Of a DNA stretch of 64,000 nt, positions 37,298 through 50,509 are shown piece after piece (the first letter of the stretch is position 1; every line of letters starts with the position of its first letter). This stretch comes from Panax quinquefolius (taxonomy: Eukaryota > Streptophyta > Magnoliopsida > Apiales > Araliaceae). The notes below the pieces were generated by a model that was not told the origin of the DNA, searched no databases, and worked only from the letters and a program-made list of their open reading frames with translations. The DNA is taken from the NCBI GenBank assembly GCA_020205615.1, contig CM035170.1, positions 8,302,311 to 8,366,310 of the forward strand, read 5' to 3'. A program made the translations under genes and the position numbers.

Positions 37298-39053
37298 TAA
37301 ATAATACAATTGCTACTGAAATTTCTTCATGCTTGTAAATATCAATATTGATCCAATTTCAAGAAGCTGAATCTCCCATCTTTTACCCTCATCTTCAGCT
37401 TACATTGCTTGTGAGTTGTACATTACAAAAATTCACTCAACCTTTCCAAACCACACTCTATGACTTATATTTATAATAAGTTCTACATTACAAAATTTTC
37501 ACTTGGCGCAAAGAAATATCAATACATATTCAAAAGGGTGCCCCAAGTGTAAAATTATCTCTCAACAAAAGTACAAAATAAACTAAAATATTAAATACAA
37601 TATAACAAATACACTAAATAAATACACGAAAAAACTCATTCAAAATTCATATCACATTAAGTAGGACATCAACCACCAACGAAACATAATAACAAAATAT
37701 CCAAACATATATAACAAAATAAAAAAACAACAACACAAAAATATTATAATCACATTCATCAACGAAACATCACATTCAAAACAAATATTACAATATTCCA
37801 AACAAAGTTTAATAACTATTTGTAAACATATATAACACATTTTATATAATATATATAATATAATGTGTATCTATACATACATATGTATATTACATATATA
37901 ATATAATATATAATATAATACATATATAGATATATGTATACATACACATGTATATTCCGTATATTACATAATAATATAATATAATATAATATAATAGATA
38001 TACATGTATAAATACATATGTATATTACATAATAATATAATATAATATAATTATATCACTTTCCTAAATATTTAGAACCTATAAAACTAGCCATCTTCTA
38101 CGCCTATACCTACTACTTACAACTCTTTTTCTACCCAAATCTATCACAAAATTCAAATCCCATTATATTTTTACTACCTCCCTTTTCTCTTCAAGAAAGG
38201 CTGCTACTTTTGTCAAACATGTGTTCTCAAACAAAAATTTAAGTTAGAAAAGAAGTAAGAATAAGAAAGAAAATATACCAATAAATAGTACCTCATGTTC
38301 CAAGAGAAGTAAAAACTTCTAAATATAGTAAGCTTGCTAAAAGTCAATACAACCTGCAAAATATTATTAAAATTTTGTTCAAACTTATATCGCATTAGTA
38401 CAATATCATTTAAACAACAATTTCTAATTTAAATAATACCTTTGCTACTGAAATTTCTTCATTCTTGTAAATATCAATATTGATCCAATTTCAAGAAGCT
38501 GAATCTCCCATGTTTTACCCTCATCTTCAGCTTACATTGCTTGTGAGTTGTACATTACAAAAATTCACTCAACCTTTCCAAACCACACTCTATGCCTTAC
38601 ATTTATAGTAAGTTCTACATTACAAAATTTTCACTTGGCACAACCCATATAGAAACATTCAAAGAAATATCAATACATTCAAAAGGGTGCCTCAAGTGTA
38701 AATATATCTCTCAACAAAAGTACAAAATAAACTAGAATATTAAATATAATATAACAAATACACTAAATAGATACACAAAAAAACTCATTCAAAATTCATA
38801 TCACAATAAGTAGGACATCAACCACCAACTAAACATAATAACAAAACATCCAAACATATATAAAAAAATAAAAATATAACAACACAAAAAAATTACAATC
38901 ACATTCATCAACGAAACATCACATTCGCAAACAAAATCAACATTCATAAAAAAAATTACAATATTCCAACGAAACATCACGTTCAAAACAAATATTACAA
39001 CATTCCGACGAAACATCACACAATAACAAAAAAAAATAACACACATATATAAC
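37298..39053. repeat. 1.13 kb tandem duplication at the element B target site
   Basis: TAAATAATAC...TTGCTACTGAAATTTCTTC begins at 37298 and again at 38430, and about 600 bp after each start are nearly alike (TTTTACCCTCATCTTCAGC, TAGGACATCAACCACCAAC). B inserted at the start of unit 1, so its left part lies before the window. Minus-strand reading shows exon-like pieces with splice-like ends near 38280-38360 (AG before VVLTFSKLTIFRSFYFSWNM, GT after). I cannot name a gene. Short repeats of CGAAACATCACATTCAAAAC fill the right part. Confidence 0.75.
37842..38060. repeat. TA/ATATAC low-complexity tract
   Basis: TATAATATATAATATAAT and ATACATATGTATATTAC units. No gene. Confidence 0.9.
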
Positions 39054-39290
39054 GGGTAAAATGAAAAGTCGACCACTGAACTTTAGGGGTTTTTGGGTAT
39101 TGAGCCCTTTTCTTTTGGTCAACGCAAATTGAGCCCATTTCTATTAAAAATTTTGGACTTCGAGCCCTAGGCGCCACATGTACGTTGACCTGCATACATG
39201 GCGCCTACGTGACAGATCTGACGTGAGCATTTTTTATTTTATTTTACAAGTGGACGGGCTGACGTGGCGAATCTTGAACTTATTCCCAAA
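39054..39290. repeat. Dispersed non-coding repeat, family not resolved
   Basis: The plus strand contains ACTGAACTTTAGGGGTTTTT, TTGAGCCC twice and the near-palindrome GGCGCC in ATGGCGCCTACGTG. The phrase resembles common dispersed plant repeats. Ends and target duplication were not found. Confidence 0.35.
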
Positions 39291-39296
39291 AATTAT

Positions 39297-39372
39297 GTAA
39301 CTGCCAAGATTCAAACTTGAGACCTCTAGCTTAAAACTTAGATCCAATGACCAACTAAGCAAAGAGACCTAA
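39297..39372 (-). repeat. tRNA-derived SINE-like head
   Basis: The minus strand reads CTTTGCTTAGTTGGTCATTG (A box) and, 40 bases on, GGTCTCAAGTTTGAATCTTG (B box). Spacing is normal, but there is no proper acceptor stem, so a SINE relic is more likely than a tRNA gene. Confidence 0.5.
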
Positions 39373-39425
39373 TTGCAACAATTTTGCAAGGATTAATATT
39401 TATAATTGAACAAATCATTTCCCCC

Positions 39426-39431
39426 AATAAC

Positions 39432-39510
<79 letters not shown>
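39426..39510. repeat. AAT microsatellite at the left edge of element G
   Basis: About 27 AAT units directly abut truncated LTR sequence. It yields a false poly-Asn frame. Confidence 0.95.
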
Positions 39511-39511
<1 letters not shown>

Positions 39512-39974
39512 GAATATTTGTGTATTCTTTAATGGTCATGATCATGCCAACAACTATCCATCAATGCACTACTTACAGACGATGAGGACTTTTACCACAT
39601 CATTTGTAACATTACAATCATGATTATACCAATAATCCCTAAATCATAATCATACCAAGTCCATCTATGCACTACAGCCACGAGATGACTTTCAACAAAA
39701 TATAAACATGAGGATGATGACAATGATATAAGAATTCAATAAAACAAGTTCAAGAATTATTTTATCCAGAATTATTAACGTCCCAAATTGTCAACATGAT
39801 ACCGCTTGTTTTGTAGAGTAAAATTCAAGAATGATCAGAAGAATATTTCCATGAAAAGATACTGGATGAAGCGCAAATATCAAGGATTTTCTACTAATTT
39901 CATGGAGTATAGAAGTCAAAAAGTTTAACCAACTGAGTATAATAAAGAATGGAATAATAAAAGAAATCACCATG

Positions 39975-40330
39975 CATGCGGTATTTCATAGACAAGTTAT
40001 TCAAATGTAATAATAATGGAACCAGTCGTGCAAAATTTGCAATCGATAGGATGTTCCAATGTAATAATAAAGATTTTATCAGTCCTATTGTAAAACACAC
40101 GTGCATGGATGTTCCAACAAAATAATAATAAGACGGAACCGAGTGTCCTGTAAAACACATGCATGTATGTTCCAACGGAATAAAATAAAAAGCGGAACCA
40201 GTCAGTCCTGTAAAACACATGCATGTGATGTTCCAACAGAATAATAGAAGAATGTCACTAAGTATAGGGTAGAAATGCAGAGACATCTGAGTTATTCCAA
40301 TGTAATAATAAGAAATGGAATAACAATGCT
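39975..40330 (-). repeat. LTR minisatellite, GATGTTCCAA..AATAATAAAG units
   Basis: There are about five units of 60-66 bases, each with TGTAAAACACA(C/T)GCATG and TTCCAA(C/T)..AATAAT. Unit lengths near multiples of three give false minus-strand frames. Confidence 0.85.
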
Positions 40331-40498
40331 TCTCTTTGTGAATAAGAAAGAATAACACCCTTACCGTAAAAAGAAAAAGCTGAATATAAAAGTAGTTAAG
40401 TAGCGAATACTTTTCTTCTATCTCTTTATAGTCTCTCCCTATAGTTTCTCTCTCTAGAGTTCAGTGAATTCGTAAGAAAATAATGAAGGAATGAACTT

Positions 40499-40508
40499 CT
40501 ATTTATAG
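40499..40508 (-). promoter_or_regulatory. TATA box, element G 3' LTR
   Basis: CTATAAATAG on the minus strand. Confidence 0.5.
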
Positions 40509-42619
40509 GAAAATGGAATGCATAGTAACTAATCTATGAACGGTCCAGATTTATTTACTTTAATCTGACGGTCCATATTTAAAGAAAAATCTTTTAAATA
40601 AAATATAATATATAATATATATTATATATATATATATAAACCATCAGTACCTTATATATAATAATACTAATAATCACTCCCTCCCGACAAATTCATCCAA
40701 TTCTCCCCCACCCTAGACTTTTCATGCCAATTTTTGTCCAACTTGTACATATATATATAATACTCCCTTTTTCCATCCTATATATATATATATCCTATAT
40801 AACAACAATAATACATCTCCTGCAATTTCCTAAATCCGTGACAAACATATCTTCCCTACCCCAATGTCATTTTCACTAGTGGGCCCCACATATGGGTCCC
40901 CCGCCATTATAAAAATAATTTTCTACCGATTATTTAAAAAAAATGGGTAAGTGGAAATCCAAATAATAAGCCAATTTATAACAAATACTTCATAAAATAT
41001 CCTCAATAATTTTAACAACATTTATCATCTTTATTACAATTCACAATATTAATCGACTAGGTCGTTCACAGGAAAGAGGGGGCTTTCCAATAAGGATTTC
41101 TCCCTATTGGCGCGCAATTAGGTGACCAAACCTCTCCTTGACAGAACTTCTAGACATCGTTAATATTGCAAATAATAATATTAATAACTTTGTCGCCTCA
41201 ATTATTGATTTTAACAATATATAAATTATCGATAATAATTGAATCAAATAACGTGAGATATTATGCAACAATTACTATAGCAATAATTTAACAAAACTGA
41301 ATGACTTCTCACGTAAGCATCAATAATCAATACCGTGCGTTACTATGTAACCACGCCAGTATTCATCGCACTTTTTACTACCGAGTAGTTCAACAAAGAT
41401 CAACCAGTAAAACTTCCGCCGTTATTTCAATAAAATATTTTTGTTGTTTTTTCAATCCGACAATAATTCTGTTGTGGGGTCCACCAATGATTGCTCCGTT
41501 GTACGAATATTCCCTGTTAAAACGAATATTCCCCGACCAATCGAATATTATATAACAACTTGCGTACTTTGCAAAATTTATAAATATTACCCACAACTAT
41601 TATATCAATTTCACTCCATTATATTCAAAATTAATATTTATTGTGACGCCCCCAAAATAGGTATACATCACCTATTCCGAGTTGTCAATACATGGTACGT
41701 AAATAACTACAACTTTATTATTACAACAAGAAAAGCGCTGAGTTTGAATACAAATATTATCTTCTGCACAATATCTATACTCAAATAATCCTCATCACAT
41801 TTATTGATACATTATTTTACAAAAATGGTGAGGACTACTAAACAACTCTCTCTAGACCCTTCATTCCATACCCCAGGCTCAGTATCGCTTATATTCTCGC
41901 CTCCCGAGAAAAATGGAACAAAAGGGAAAAGGGTGAGCTCAACTAGCTCAAGAAAAAGAATATTATGACTAAGATAATATACAACAAATTATCGTTAGTC
42001 TTCAACAGGGAAAAATCTAATAGAATACAATAGACAACAAATTTTAAATCAATATTCGCAATGAAATAATAATTCATTAGAAGAGTTAAGTAGAGAATGC
42101 AAACTACTATCTTCTATGTATGAATTTAAAAGTTCATCGCTCTATCTTTTATCCTGTAACATCAATCAATATACATCTCAGAATCAAATATTCATCTTTG
42201 CACTAGAGGCCAAAGATATTCATCGATTAGTCATGTTCATTTAAACACTGCTCATCTTTGCACTATGGGCCAAAGATATTAATTAATCGGTCATGTTCAT
42301 CTCAACACTGCTCATCTTTGCACTGAGCCAAAGATATTCTTCAGAAATCATTCATCTTTGCACTCTGTGCCAAAGATATTCAATAATATCATCATTTAAG
42401 ACTGAGGATGATGAAAACTATTTTTAAAGAAATGAATCCAGTGAAACAAAATGACAAGGATTAAGGATTTAGGATTCGTACTTTGTTTTATCCATGTTTA
42501 AAAATACCTCAAAAATAATCATAGTGGTATAAAATTCAAGAATGATCAAAACATGGATACAATCAAAGCTAGTATCCGAGATAGATATTTTGACGAAAAG
42601 AAGAAATTTTATTTTTCGA

Positions 42620-42800
42620 TGAATAGTCTTGATATCGTGAATAGTCTTGAGTATCGTGAATAAGTAACTCAAACACCAAAAGATAGAAATTTCACAAAAA
42701 ACATCTTCACGCTTCATGAATAGTACTTGTGAATAGTAACTCGTGAATAGTAATTTATGAATAGTAACTTTGAATAAGAACTTCATGAATAAGTAACCCT
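42620..42800 (-). repeat. AGTTACTATTCAC repeats in LTR F
   Basis: On the plus strand GTGAATAGTAACT/CATGAATAGTACTT recur at irregular 13-25 base spacing. This is the same core (TACTATTCAC) as in LTRs J, H and I. Confidence 0.85.
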
Positions 42801-43065
42801 AGACATGAAAAAGTTCCAAATTTGATAAAAGTTCCAACCAATATTTCAGCATAATGATATTGAAGAAATAATATCATTTGAGAAGAAAATAACATCCCTT
42901 ACCTCAAAATAACAAAGATTGATTTGAATTTCTGATATAGTCTTGTGAAACTTGACCTTTGAATAGCAACTCTCAAAATATCAAAATACTCACAAAAATA
43001 CGCTCAATAATCTAGAGAGAAAGAAAACTTGTTTCTGGTGTGATTTTCAATTCTAACCTAAGCGC

Positions 43066-43075
43066 CTATTTATAG
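43066..43075 (-). promoter_or_regulatory. TATA box of LTR F
   Basis: CTATAAATAG on the minus strand. Confidence 0.5.
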
Positions 43076-43537
43076 GAAAATGCTTAGAACGCCAAAGGAG
43101 ACTAAAATAATAAAGAATTATTATTTCTTACCAATTCTTCTACGCACACCACAATGATTCAAAGCATGCTAGCCATCTTGGAAAAAAAATAGCAGCCCAC
43201 ATGTGTAATCAACACCAACCAAAGTGGGTCCCACCCATAAATTTAATAAAAATCATTTTATTTTCCGAAACTTCAGTAATTCATAGAAAATAGATCGGTT
43301 ATCAGAAAAATATGAATTTTATGTCCATTCTGCCTGAAATCGAATTCTCTACAACTTTACAGAAGAAATTTTTTCCAAATTCCAAACGAAAAATGACCAA
43401 AATCAACATACGGATAAGTTTTCTAATTTCCTTCTCTTCCCTTTCTCTTTCTTCCTTTCCCATAATTCTCCACTAACTCTCTCTTCCCCCACTTTCTTCT
43501 CTTACCCCCACCACTTCTTCCACACACACACAAATAC

Positions 43538-43575
<38 letters not shown>

Positions 43576-44587
43576 TAAAATATTTACAATTATTAAATAA
43601 TTCCAATTCTATCTTCTCTCTTCCACCTCATCTATTTATAAACCATGAATTTATTGTAAAAATATCACCATCAACATATTATTAAAATAATATATTTAAA
43701 TGAATTATTTTATCGTAAAAGATAAAATATTAATTTTCAACAATTGTCATTTTAAAATTTTTCTCCATCTATACCCATATAAAATCAATATTTTCTCATC
43801 ATATGAATCAATAATTAATTATTCACAAATAATATTACAGATCACAATATTGACATCCGGCGGTTCCTCAGAAAGAGGGGCTTTCCAATAAGGATCTCTC
43901 CTTCTTGGCGCTAATTAGGTGACCAAACCTCTCCTGTATGTAACTTTCTAGACATTGCTATAATGTTTTCTAATAATATTATTCGGATAATATGAATTAT
44001 TGCTCTGATAATGGAAAATCTTCGTGTAATGACAATTATTGAAACAACAAAGAATATAAAATATCAACGCAACAATTATTGAATCAATAAAATAAAATCT
44101 TGAACAATAATTACTTTAATAATTATTGAGTAGTGCCTTCTTCACGTAAGAATCAATAATTGGTGCAATACCGCAGCTACTTGCTCAACAACGCCGTATT
44201 AGTGTGTTTTAACCACCGGTATTCCAACAAGATAAACGATAACAACTACGCCTGTTATTTTTAAACAACTTATATTTGTCGTTTTCTTCATCCAATCGCT
44301 TTCCGTTATGGGGCCACACACGGCTCAAGCGCCAGTCGTCACGAATATTCCCCAACAAGATTTAATATTCCACGACCAAACGAATATTCCCCGCAACAAT
44401 GAATATTTTATAACCACTTGCTTATTTTTGAAATATTTAAGTATTTAACCCCTAACTATCCACATTAATCAAATCAACCCTTACTATTTCAAAATAATAA
44501 ATAGAGAAAATTAAATTTCATTAATAATAAGTTGGGGTCTTACATTTATAGAAAATTCATCTTTATTCAAAACGTTGGGGTTTTACA

Positions 44588-44600
44588 ATCTCCCCTTCTT
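44588..44600 (-). other. Polypurine tract of element G
   Basis: The minus strand reads AAGAAGGGGAGAT immediately before TGTAAAACCCC of the 3' LTR. Confidence 0.8.
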
Positions 44601-45900
44601 ATAAAATTTCACCCTCAAAATTAGGGTACATACCTGGTATATCGAAGAGGTAAGGATACCTTGAATTTATTTCAGATTCTAACTCCCAGGTCATTTCCTC
44701 AACATCGTGGTTTCTCCATAAAACATTGACTTGAGGTATAACCTTGGAGCGTAGAATATGTTCCTTCTTATCCAAGATTTGAACAGGAACCTCTTCATAC
44801 GTTAAATCTTCCGCTATTTCGTCCGGTTTCAACTAAATAATGTGGTTCGGGTCTTCCACATATTTACGTAACATGGATATGTGAAAAACGTTATGAACAC
44901 GAGACATACTTGGCGGTAAAGCAAGTCTATAGGCCACAGTTCCTACTCGATCAAGGATTAAAAATGGGCCGATGAATCGAGGATTGAGCTTTCCTCTTTT
45001 TCCAAATCTCGTAACTCCTTTCCATGGAGCAACACGTAACAACACACACGATCTCTATATCGAATTCCACGTCCTTTCGATGAAGATCGAGATAACTCTT
45101 TTGTCGATCTTGTGAGGTTTTTATACGTTCTTGGGATCGTTTGAATCTTTTCCGTAGTCATACGTATCAACTCGTCCCAACAACGTTGCTTCACCCACCT
45201 CATCCCAGCATACTGGAGAACGACACTTTCTTCCATACAACGCTTCGAATGGAGCCATGCCAATACTTGCTTGATAACCTGTTGTTGTAGGAAAACTCCA
45301 CCAATGGTAAGAACTTGTCCCAACTTCCCTTGAAATCAAGGACACAGAGTCTTAATAGATCTTCAAGAGTTTGAATAGTCCTCTCCGACTGTCCGTCCGT
45401 CTGAGGATGATATGTCAAGCTAAATCGTAAATCTGTGCCCTTAGCTTTTTGCAAACTAACCCAAAATCACGAAGTGAATCTTGGGTCTCGATCAAAAACT
45501 ATTGATACTGGCATACCATGCAATCTTACAACCTCGTTTATGTACATACGAGAAAGACGTTCAAGTGTATAAGTTTCTCGTATCGGTAAGAAATGAACAG
45601 ACTTGGTCAATCTATCAACAATGACCCAGATCGCATCTATGCCTTGAGAAACTTTGGAAAGACCAGTAACAAAATCCATGGTAATGTGCTCCCACTTCCA
45701 TTCTGGAATTTCAAGTGGTTGCAATGGACCTTTTGGTACTTGATGCTCCGCTTTGACTTCGTTGACACGTTAGACACCTTGAGATAAACAAATACTTATC
45801 TCTCTCTTCATATTGCCCCACCAAAATGTATGTCGAAGATCATGATACATTTGGTACTCCCGAGATGGATTGCAAAACGGTGTGTTGTGCGCCTCCATCA
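44599..45900 (-). pseudogene. Element G integrase and chromodomain
   Basis: Minus-strand pieces in order: [20 protein letters not shown] (first catalytic Asp), [17 protein letters not shown] (second Asp), TYHPQTDGQSERTIQTLEDL (Glu), [40 protein letters not shown], then after a TAG at 44830 the chromodomain LTYEEVPVQILDKKEHILRS followed by WRNHDVEEMTWELESE. The N-terminal zinc-binding part lies at 45780-45900 ([16 protein letters not shown]). Frames shift near 45460, 45320 and 45050. All catalytic residues are present in pieces, so loss of function rests only on small lesions. Confidence 0.9.
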
Positions 45901-47469
45901 TGATTTTATACTTTAAATCAGGGTCGTTAGGAATACAAAGTCTGGAGTTGACTCGAAGTATTCCTTCTTCATCGATTCTTGCTTCCAGCATCGTACCTTC
46001 TTGCACTTTCTTCCTCATACGCATCAGCTCTTGATCTGTAATTTGAGCAGCTTTAATTTTATTAATTAAAGTTGGTTTTACTCGTATATTTGCCATCATC
46101 ACGTGGGTCCCTGGAGTCTTTATCTCTATCTCCATCCTTTGCAAGTCATACAAAATTGGCCTTTGCGTTGACAATATTGCACTCGTACCCGCACATAATT
46201 TTCTACTCAATGCGTCAGCTACCACGTTCGCTTTTCCAGGATGGTATTGGATAGTATGATCATAATCTTTCAACAGTTCAAGCCAACGTCGTTGTCGCAT
46301 GTTGAGTTTCTTTTGAGTGAAGAAATATTTGAGGCTTTTATAATCCGTAAAGATCTCCACTTTCTCCCCATACAAGTAATGCCTCCAAATCTTTAGTGCG
46401 AAGACAACAGCTGCCAACTCTAGATCATGAGTAGGATAATTCCTCTCATATTCTTTGAGTTGTCGTGAGGCATAGGCTATGACTTTCCCATGTTGCATGA
46501 GAACACATCCTAACCCTTTGCCCGAAGCATCACTGTAGATGACAAATCCCTCCGAACCAGATGGTATTGTCAAAACAGGTGCTGAAATGAGTCTCCTCTT
46601 GAGTTCTTGAAATCTCTTCTCATATTTCTCGCTCCAACCAAACTTTGTATCTTTTCGAGTCAGCTGAGTTAGTGGAGTAGCGATTCTAGAAAACCCTTCT
46701 ACGAATCTCCGATAATAACCAAAAAGCCGAGAAAGCTACGATTTCGATCATCGATTTAGGTTGCTCCCACTTTGAATAGCTTCAATCTTTCTTTGGGTCA
46801 ATGATATTCCATGACTTGATACCACATGCCCAAAGAATGCTACTTCCTCAAGCCAGAACTTACATTTCTTCAACTTGGCATAAAGCTTATATTCACGAAG
46901 CTTTTGGAGTATCAGCCTCAAGTGTTTCTCATGATCTTCACGGGTTTTGGAATATATGAGGATGTCATCAATAAAGACGACCACAAAGTGATCCAAATAT
47001 TCCTTGAATACTTGGTTCATCATATCCATGAAGGCAACAGGAGTATTAGTCAATCCAAAGGACATGACTAGGAATTCATAATGCCCGTATCGAGTTCTGA
47101 AAGCCGTCTTTGGAATGTCATCGGTTCTAATCTTCAACTAGTGATATCCGGAACGAAGATCAATCTTTAAAAAGAATTTGGCTCCTTGCAACTGGTTAAA
47201 CAGATCATCAATACGTGGCAATGGGTACTTATTTTTGATGGTGACATGATTCAACTCCCGATAATCAATACAAAGTCGCATACTCCCATCTTTCTTCTTC
47301 ACAAATAGAACAGGAGCACCCCAAGGAGAAGTACTAGGACGAATAAAGTCAATGTCTAACAATTCTCTGCGGTTGGGTCTTTAACTCACGAAGTTCAATA
47401 GAGCCATTCGATATGGGGCTTTGGAAATGGGTTTTGTCTTTGGGTTCAAGGTCGATATAAAATTCAATT
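45901..47469 (-). pseudogene. Element G reverse transcriptase and RNase H
   Basis: [44 protein letters not shown] then a TAG (47135-47137) where the I copy has Gln, then [20 protein letters not shown] and [18 protein letters not shown] with the catalytic Asp pair. A shift follows QSGSNLNR near 46748. RNase [77 protein letters not shown]. The RNase H to integrase-linker frame is open from 46573 to 45770 (267 codons). Apart from one stop and one or two shifts the enzyme set looks complete. Confidence 0.92.
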
Positions 47470-48140
47470 TCACGCTCTGGGGTAGGCGGGAAGTTCTTCG
47501 TGAATACGTCGAAATTCATTAACAATAGAAATATTATTCAAAACTGACGTATTTTTGTTTAGATTTGTGACATGAGCTAAGAAAGCTTGACATCCGTTTT
47601 TTAATAAACGAATAGCTTTATGGCTTGAGATGACAGTGATTGATTTTAATGGTTTGGTTACTTGAATTTGCATAATAGGTCGATTAGGAATATGAAAGCT
47701 AACAACCTTACGAAAATAATCAATTTTTGCATGATGAGTAGTTAACCAATCAATCCCTAGAATTACATCAAATACAAGTATTTTTAATGCAATAAGATCG
47801 ACAGGTAATGTGTGAGTACCAACTTGAACCAAACAAGACTTATAAACTATGGATGTAATGAAGGTTTCTCCTAACGGAGTTTCCACAGATAAGTCAAAGT
47901 CTAATTTCTCCGAAGTCAAATTTAATTGTTGAGCGCAAGTAGGAGAAATAAAAGAATGGGTAGAACCGGTATCAAATAAAGTGTAGACTTCGCTAGAGTT
48001 TATGATAAGCTTACCCGTGATGACCTCATTCGGGTTCCTTGCTTTCTTGGAGGTCACAACAAACGCTCTCCCTTGCACTACCGGCTTTAACTTTTCTGGG
48101 AAAGGCCTTTGGTGCCTCCATCCTAGTGAATTTATCTTCT
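47470..48140 (-). pseudogene. Element G aspartic protease
   Basis: VYTLFDTGSTHSFISPTCAQ holds the DTG active site, and VFDVILGIDWLTTHHAKIDY is the second family block. The frame 48204-47470 is open and fuses the end of gag to protease, as in chromoviruses with one polyprotein. Downstream, GCQAFLAHVTNLNKNTSVLN leads into the RT. This is the best-preserved protease in the window. Confidence 0.88.
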
Positions 48141-49231
48141 GAAACGACAAAAATCGGGCTAAGTGACCTTCTCTTCCACAATTATAACATGCTTTGGACG
48201 GCATCGCGCAATTTGGACTGATGTGTCCCTCCCCTCCGCATTTGAAGCATATGATAGGTGGTCTTTCTCCTTCCTTAACAACGGTGTCTTTGGTCTTGAT
48301 GTCTTTCCATCATTGTTGAATCTCCTCTTCTTGAAATGTCCATTCTTATTGTTTTGGCCTTGATTACCACCGAAGTGGTTACCATTTCTGTCCTGTTGAT
48401 TCCCTCCACGCTTGTTGTCACCGCTTCGATGACTGCTCTCACTAGTAGTATCATTTTGCCGGCTGCTCTCTTTTGGTTGCGTTGACTCGTTATCGCGCTC
48501 CACCAACTGAGCCCTATTTACAACATCTGAATACAAACACAGTTTATGAGAAATAAGATGTTGACGTATCTCCGGCTTCAAACCTCTTAAAAACATTCGC
48601 GCCATTCTCTCTGCATTATCCACCAAGTGGGACGCAAACCGGAATAACTCCATAAATTTTGCCTCGTATTACGACACGGTCATATTGTTTTGCTCCAATT
48701 TGGTAAACTCCACCTCCTTCATGTGACGAATACTTTCGGGAAAGTATTTGTCATTGAACAGCTCTTGGAACTTCTCCCAAGACATCTTCAGTACGGCAAG
48801 TTGAGTACGTTTTACCGATTTCCACCAGTAATCTGCCTATTAGCGCAACATAAAGGCGACAAAGGGAACCTTTTGCTCCTCGGAGCATCCCAAGACATCA
48901 AATATCTTGGTGATTTTCTTTATCCATGCTTCCGCCATAAGTGGTTTTGGCTCTCCCTTAAACTCCGGTGGTCCCAGCTCCTTAAACTGTTTAGCGGTGA
49001 CCGCCCGAGAGTTTCCAGTGTTTCCACCTACATTTTGGATGAGCCGCTCTGCTTCTTTGTTGCATTTAATTGCATAAAGCCTCTGAACAATCCATCATTC
49101 ATCATTTGGTCAGTGTTGTTGTTTGCATGAGGATTGTCGCCTTCCTGATGCACATTCTCCTGATTATTGATATATAGATACTCAACGGTCTCTTGTGCTC
49201 CATTGTTATTCTCAACATTTTTGGATGTCAT
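48141..49231 (-). pseudogene. Element G gag
   Basis: The start MTSKNVENNNGAQETVEYLY is at 49231, about 175 bases after the primer site. Later pieces are the gag core (frames between 48660 and 49030, shifted) and ARMFLRGLKPEIRQHLISHK, then an Asn/Gly/Arg-rich basic region and a zinc knuckle, CYNCGREGHLARF, whose last Cys is lost by a one-base insertion relative to the I copy. Stops at about 48833-48838 fall where I reads LRGEADSWW. Confidence 0.85.
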
Positions 49232-49405
49232 TTTCAGATACTGCCACAAAACAAAGGTTAATTGACATGTAACATAATATCTCTAAACTCTGACCAACCA
49301 ATTTAAATATAAAATAAATTTAAGTAGGTCCTACTAGCGAAGGAATTCCCCGTCTCTCCCCTTCTAGTTCTAGTCTCACATCTTAGCCAGGGATCATATC
49401 CCTAA

Positions 49406-49417
49406 GCTTTGATACCA
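49406..49417 (-). other. Primer-binding site of element G, iMet type
   Basis: The minus strand reads TGGTATCAAAGC, two bases inside the LTR end. Confidence 0.85.
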
Positions 49418-50509
49418 ACTGTGACGCCCCCAAAATTAGGTATACATCACCCATCTTGGGTCGTCAGATACATGGTACAAAATTCAAATATAACTTACTA
49501 ATACAACTGTCGTGTACAATACGACAAAACATAACTGTGAGTTTGAATACAATTATTGTCTACTAGAGATTATACAAACTCAAAAGGAGTCCTCATTACA
49601 ATTATTAACACACTATTTCACAGAATAGTGAGGACTACTAATGCTATCCTCTGGACCGTCACTCCATTCCCCGACTAGTCCCTGCTATGTTCTCATTTCC
49701 TGAAGAGAACAGTGAAAGAAAGGGTGAGCTCAACTAGCCCAGTAAGAAATATTATGACTAAGATAATGCAGAATAAATTATCATTAGTCTCCAACAATGT
49801 TAAACTGATAAAATATAATAGACATCAAGTTTAACTGCAGCGAAACAAGCAATCCATTAAAAGAGTCAAGTAAAAAATAAAATCTACTATCTTTTATGAT
49901 TAAAAAGGTTTTTCATCACTGTTATCGCAGAGACTCAGCTTAATAAATATTTCACATCATCGAATCACCCCTGCACTACGGACAAGGATATTCTTTAGTA
50001 TCACGACCACAATTATCCATGCACTATGGGCCAAGAATATTTGTGTATTCATTAATGGTCATGATCATGCCAACAACTATCCATCAATGCACTACAGGCC
50101 AATGAGGACTTTTACCACATCATTTGTAACATTACGGTCATGATTACACTGAATAATCCCTGGTCATAATCATACCAAGTCCATCTATGCACTACAGGCC
50201 ACAGATGACTTTTAACAAAAATATAAACATGAGGATGATGACAATGATATAAGAATTCAATAAAACAAGTTCAAGAATTATTTTATCCGTGAATTATTAA
50301 CGTCCAAATTGTCAACATGATCTTTGTTTTGTAGAGTAAAATTCAAGAATGATAAGAAGAATATTTCCATGAAAAGATCTTCGATGAAGCGCAAATATCA
50401 AGGATATTCTACTAATTTCATGGAGTATAGAAGTCAAAACTTTAACCAACCGAGTATAATAAAGAATGGAATAACAAAAGAAATCACCATGCATGCGGTG
50501 CTTGCGCAG

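Larger units (their letters stand above)
39511..41641 (-). repeat. Element G 3' LTR, truncated outer part
   Basis: It begins at AAGAATATTTGTGTATTC, which corresponds to about 50032 of the 5' LTR. It contains the GTTCCAA..AATAATAA minisatellite (39975-40330) and U3 sequence to 41641. The remaining 43 bases are at 44545-44587. Confidence 0.88.
41642..44544 (-). mobile_element. Solo LTR F (TGTAAGACCCC family) in the G 3' LTR
   Basis: The plus strand runs TGTGACGCCCCC...GGGGTCTTACA, with duplication TTTAT at 41637-41641 and 44545-44549. It contains CATCTTTGCACT..CCAAAGATATTC repeats (42190-42375), GTGAATAGTAACT repeats (42620-42800), a TATA box at 43066-43075 and a TA run at 43540-43572. No coding region. 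Confidence 0.92.

Noticed and set aside
39384..39623. Poly-asparagine frame over 39426-39510
   Set aside because: It is a translation of an AAT microsatellite running into truncated LTR sequence.
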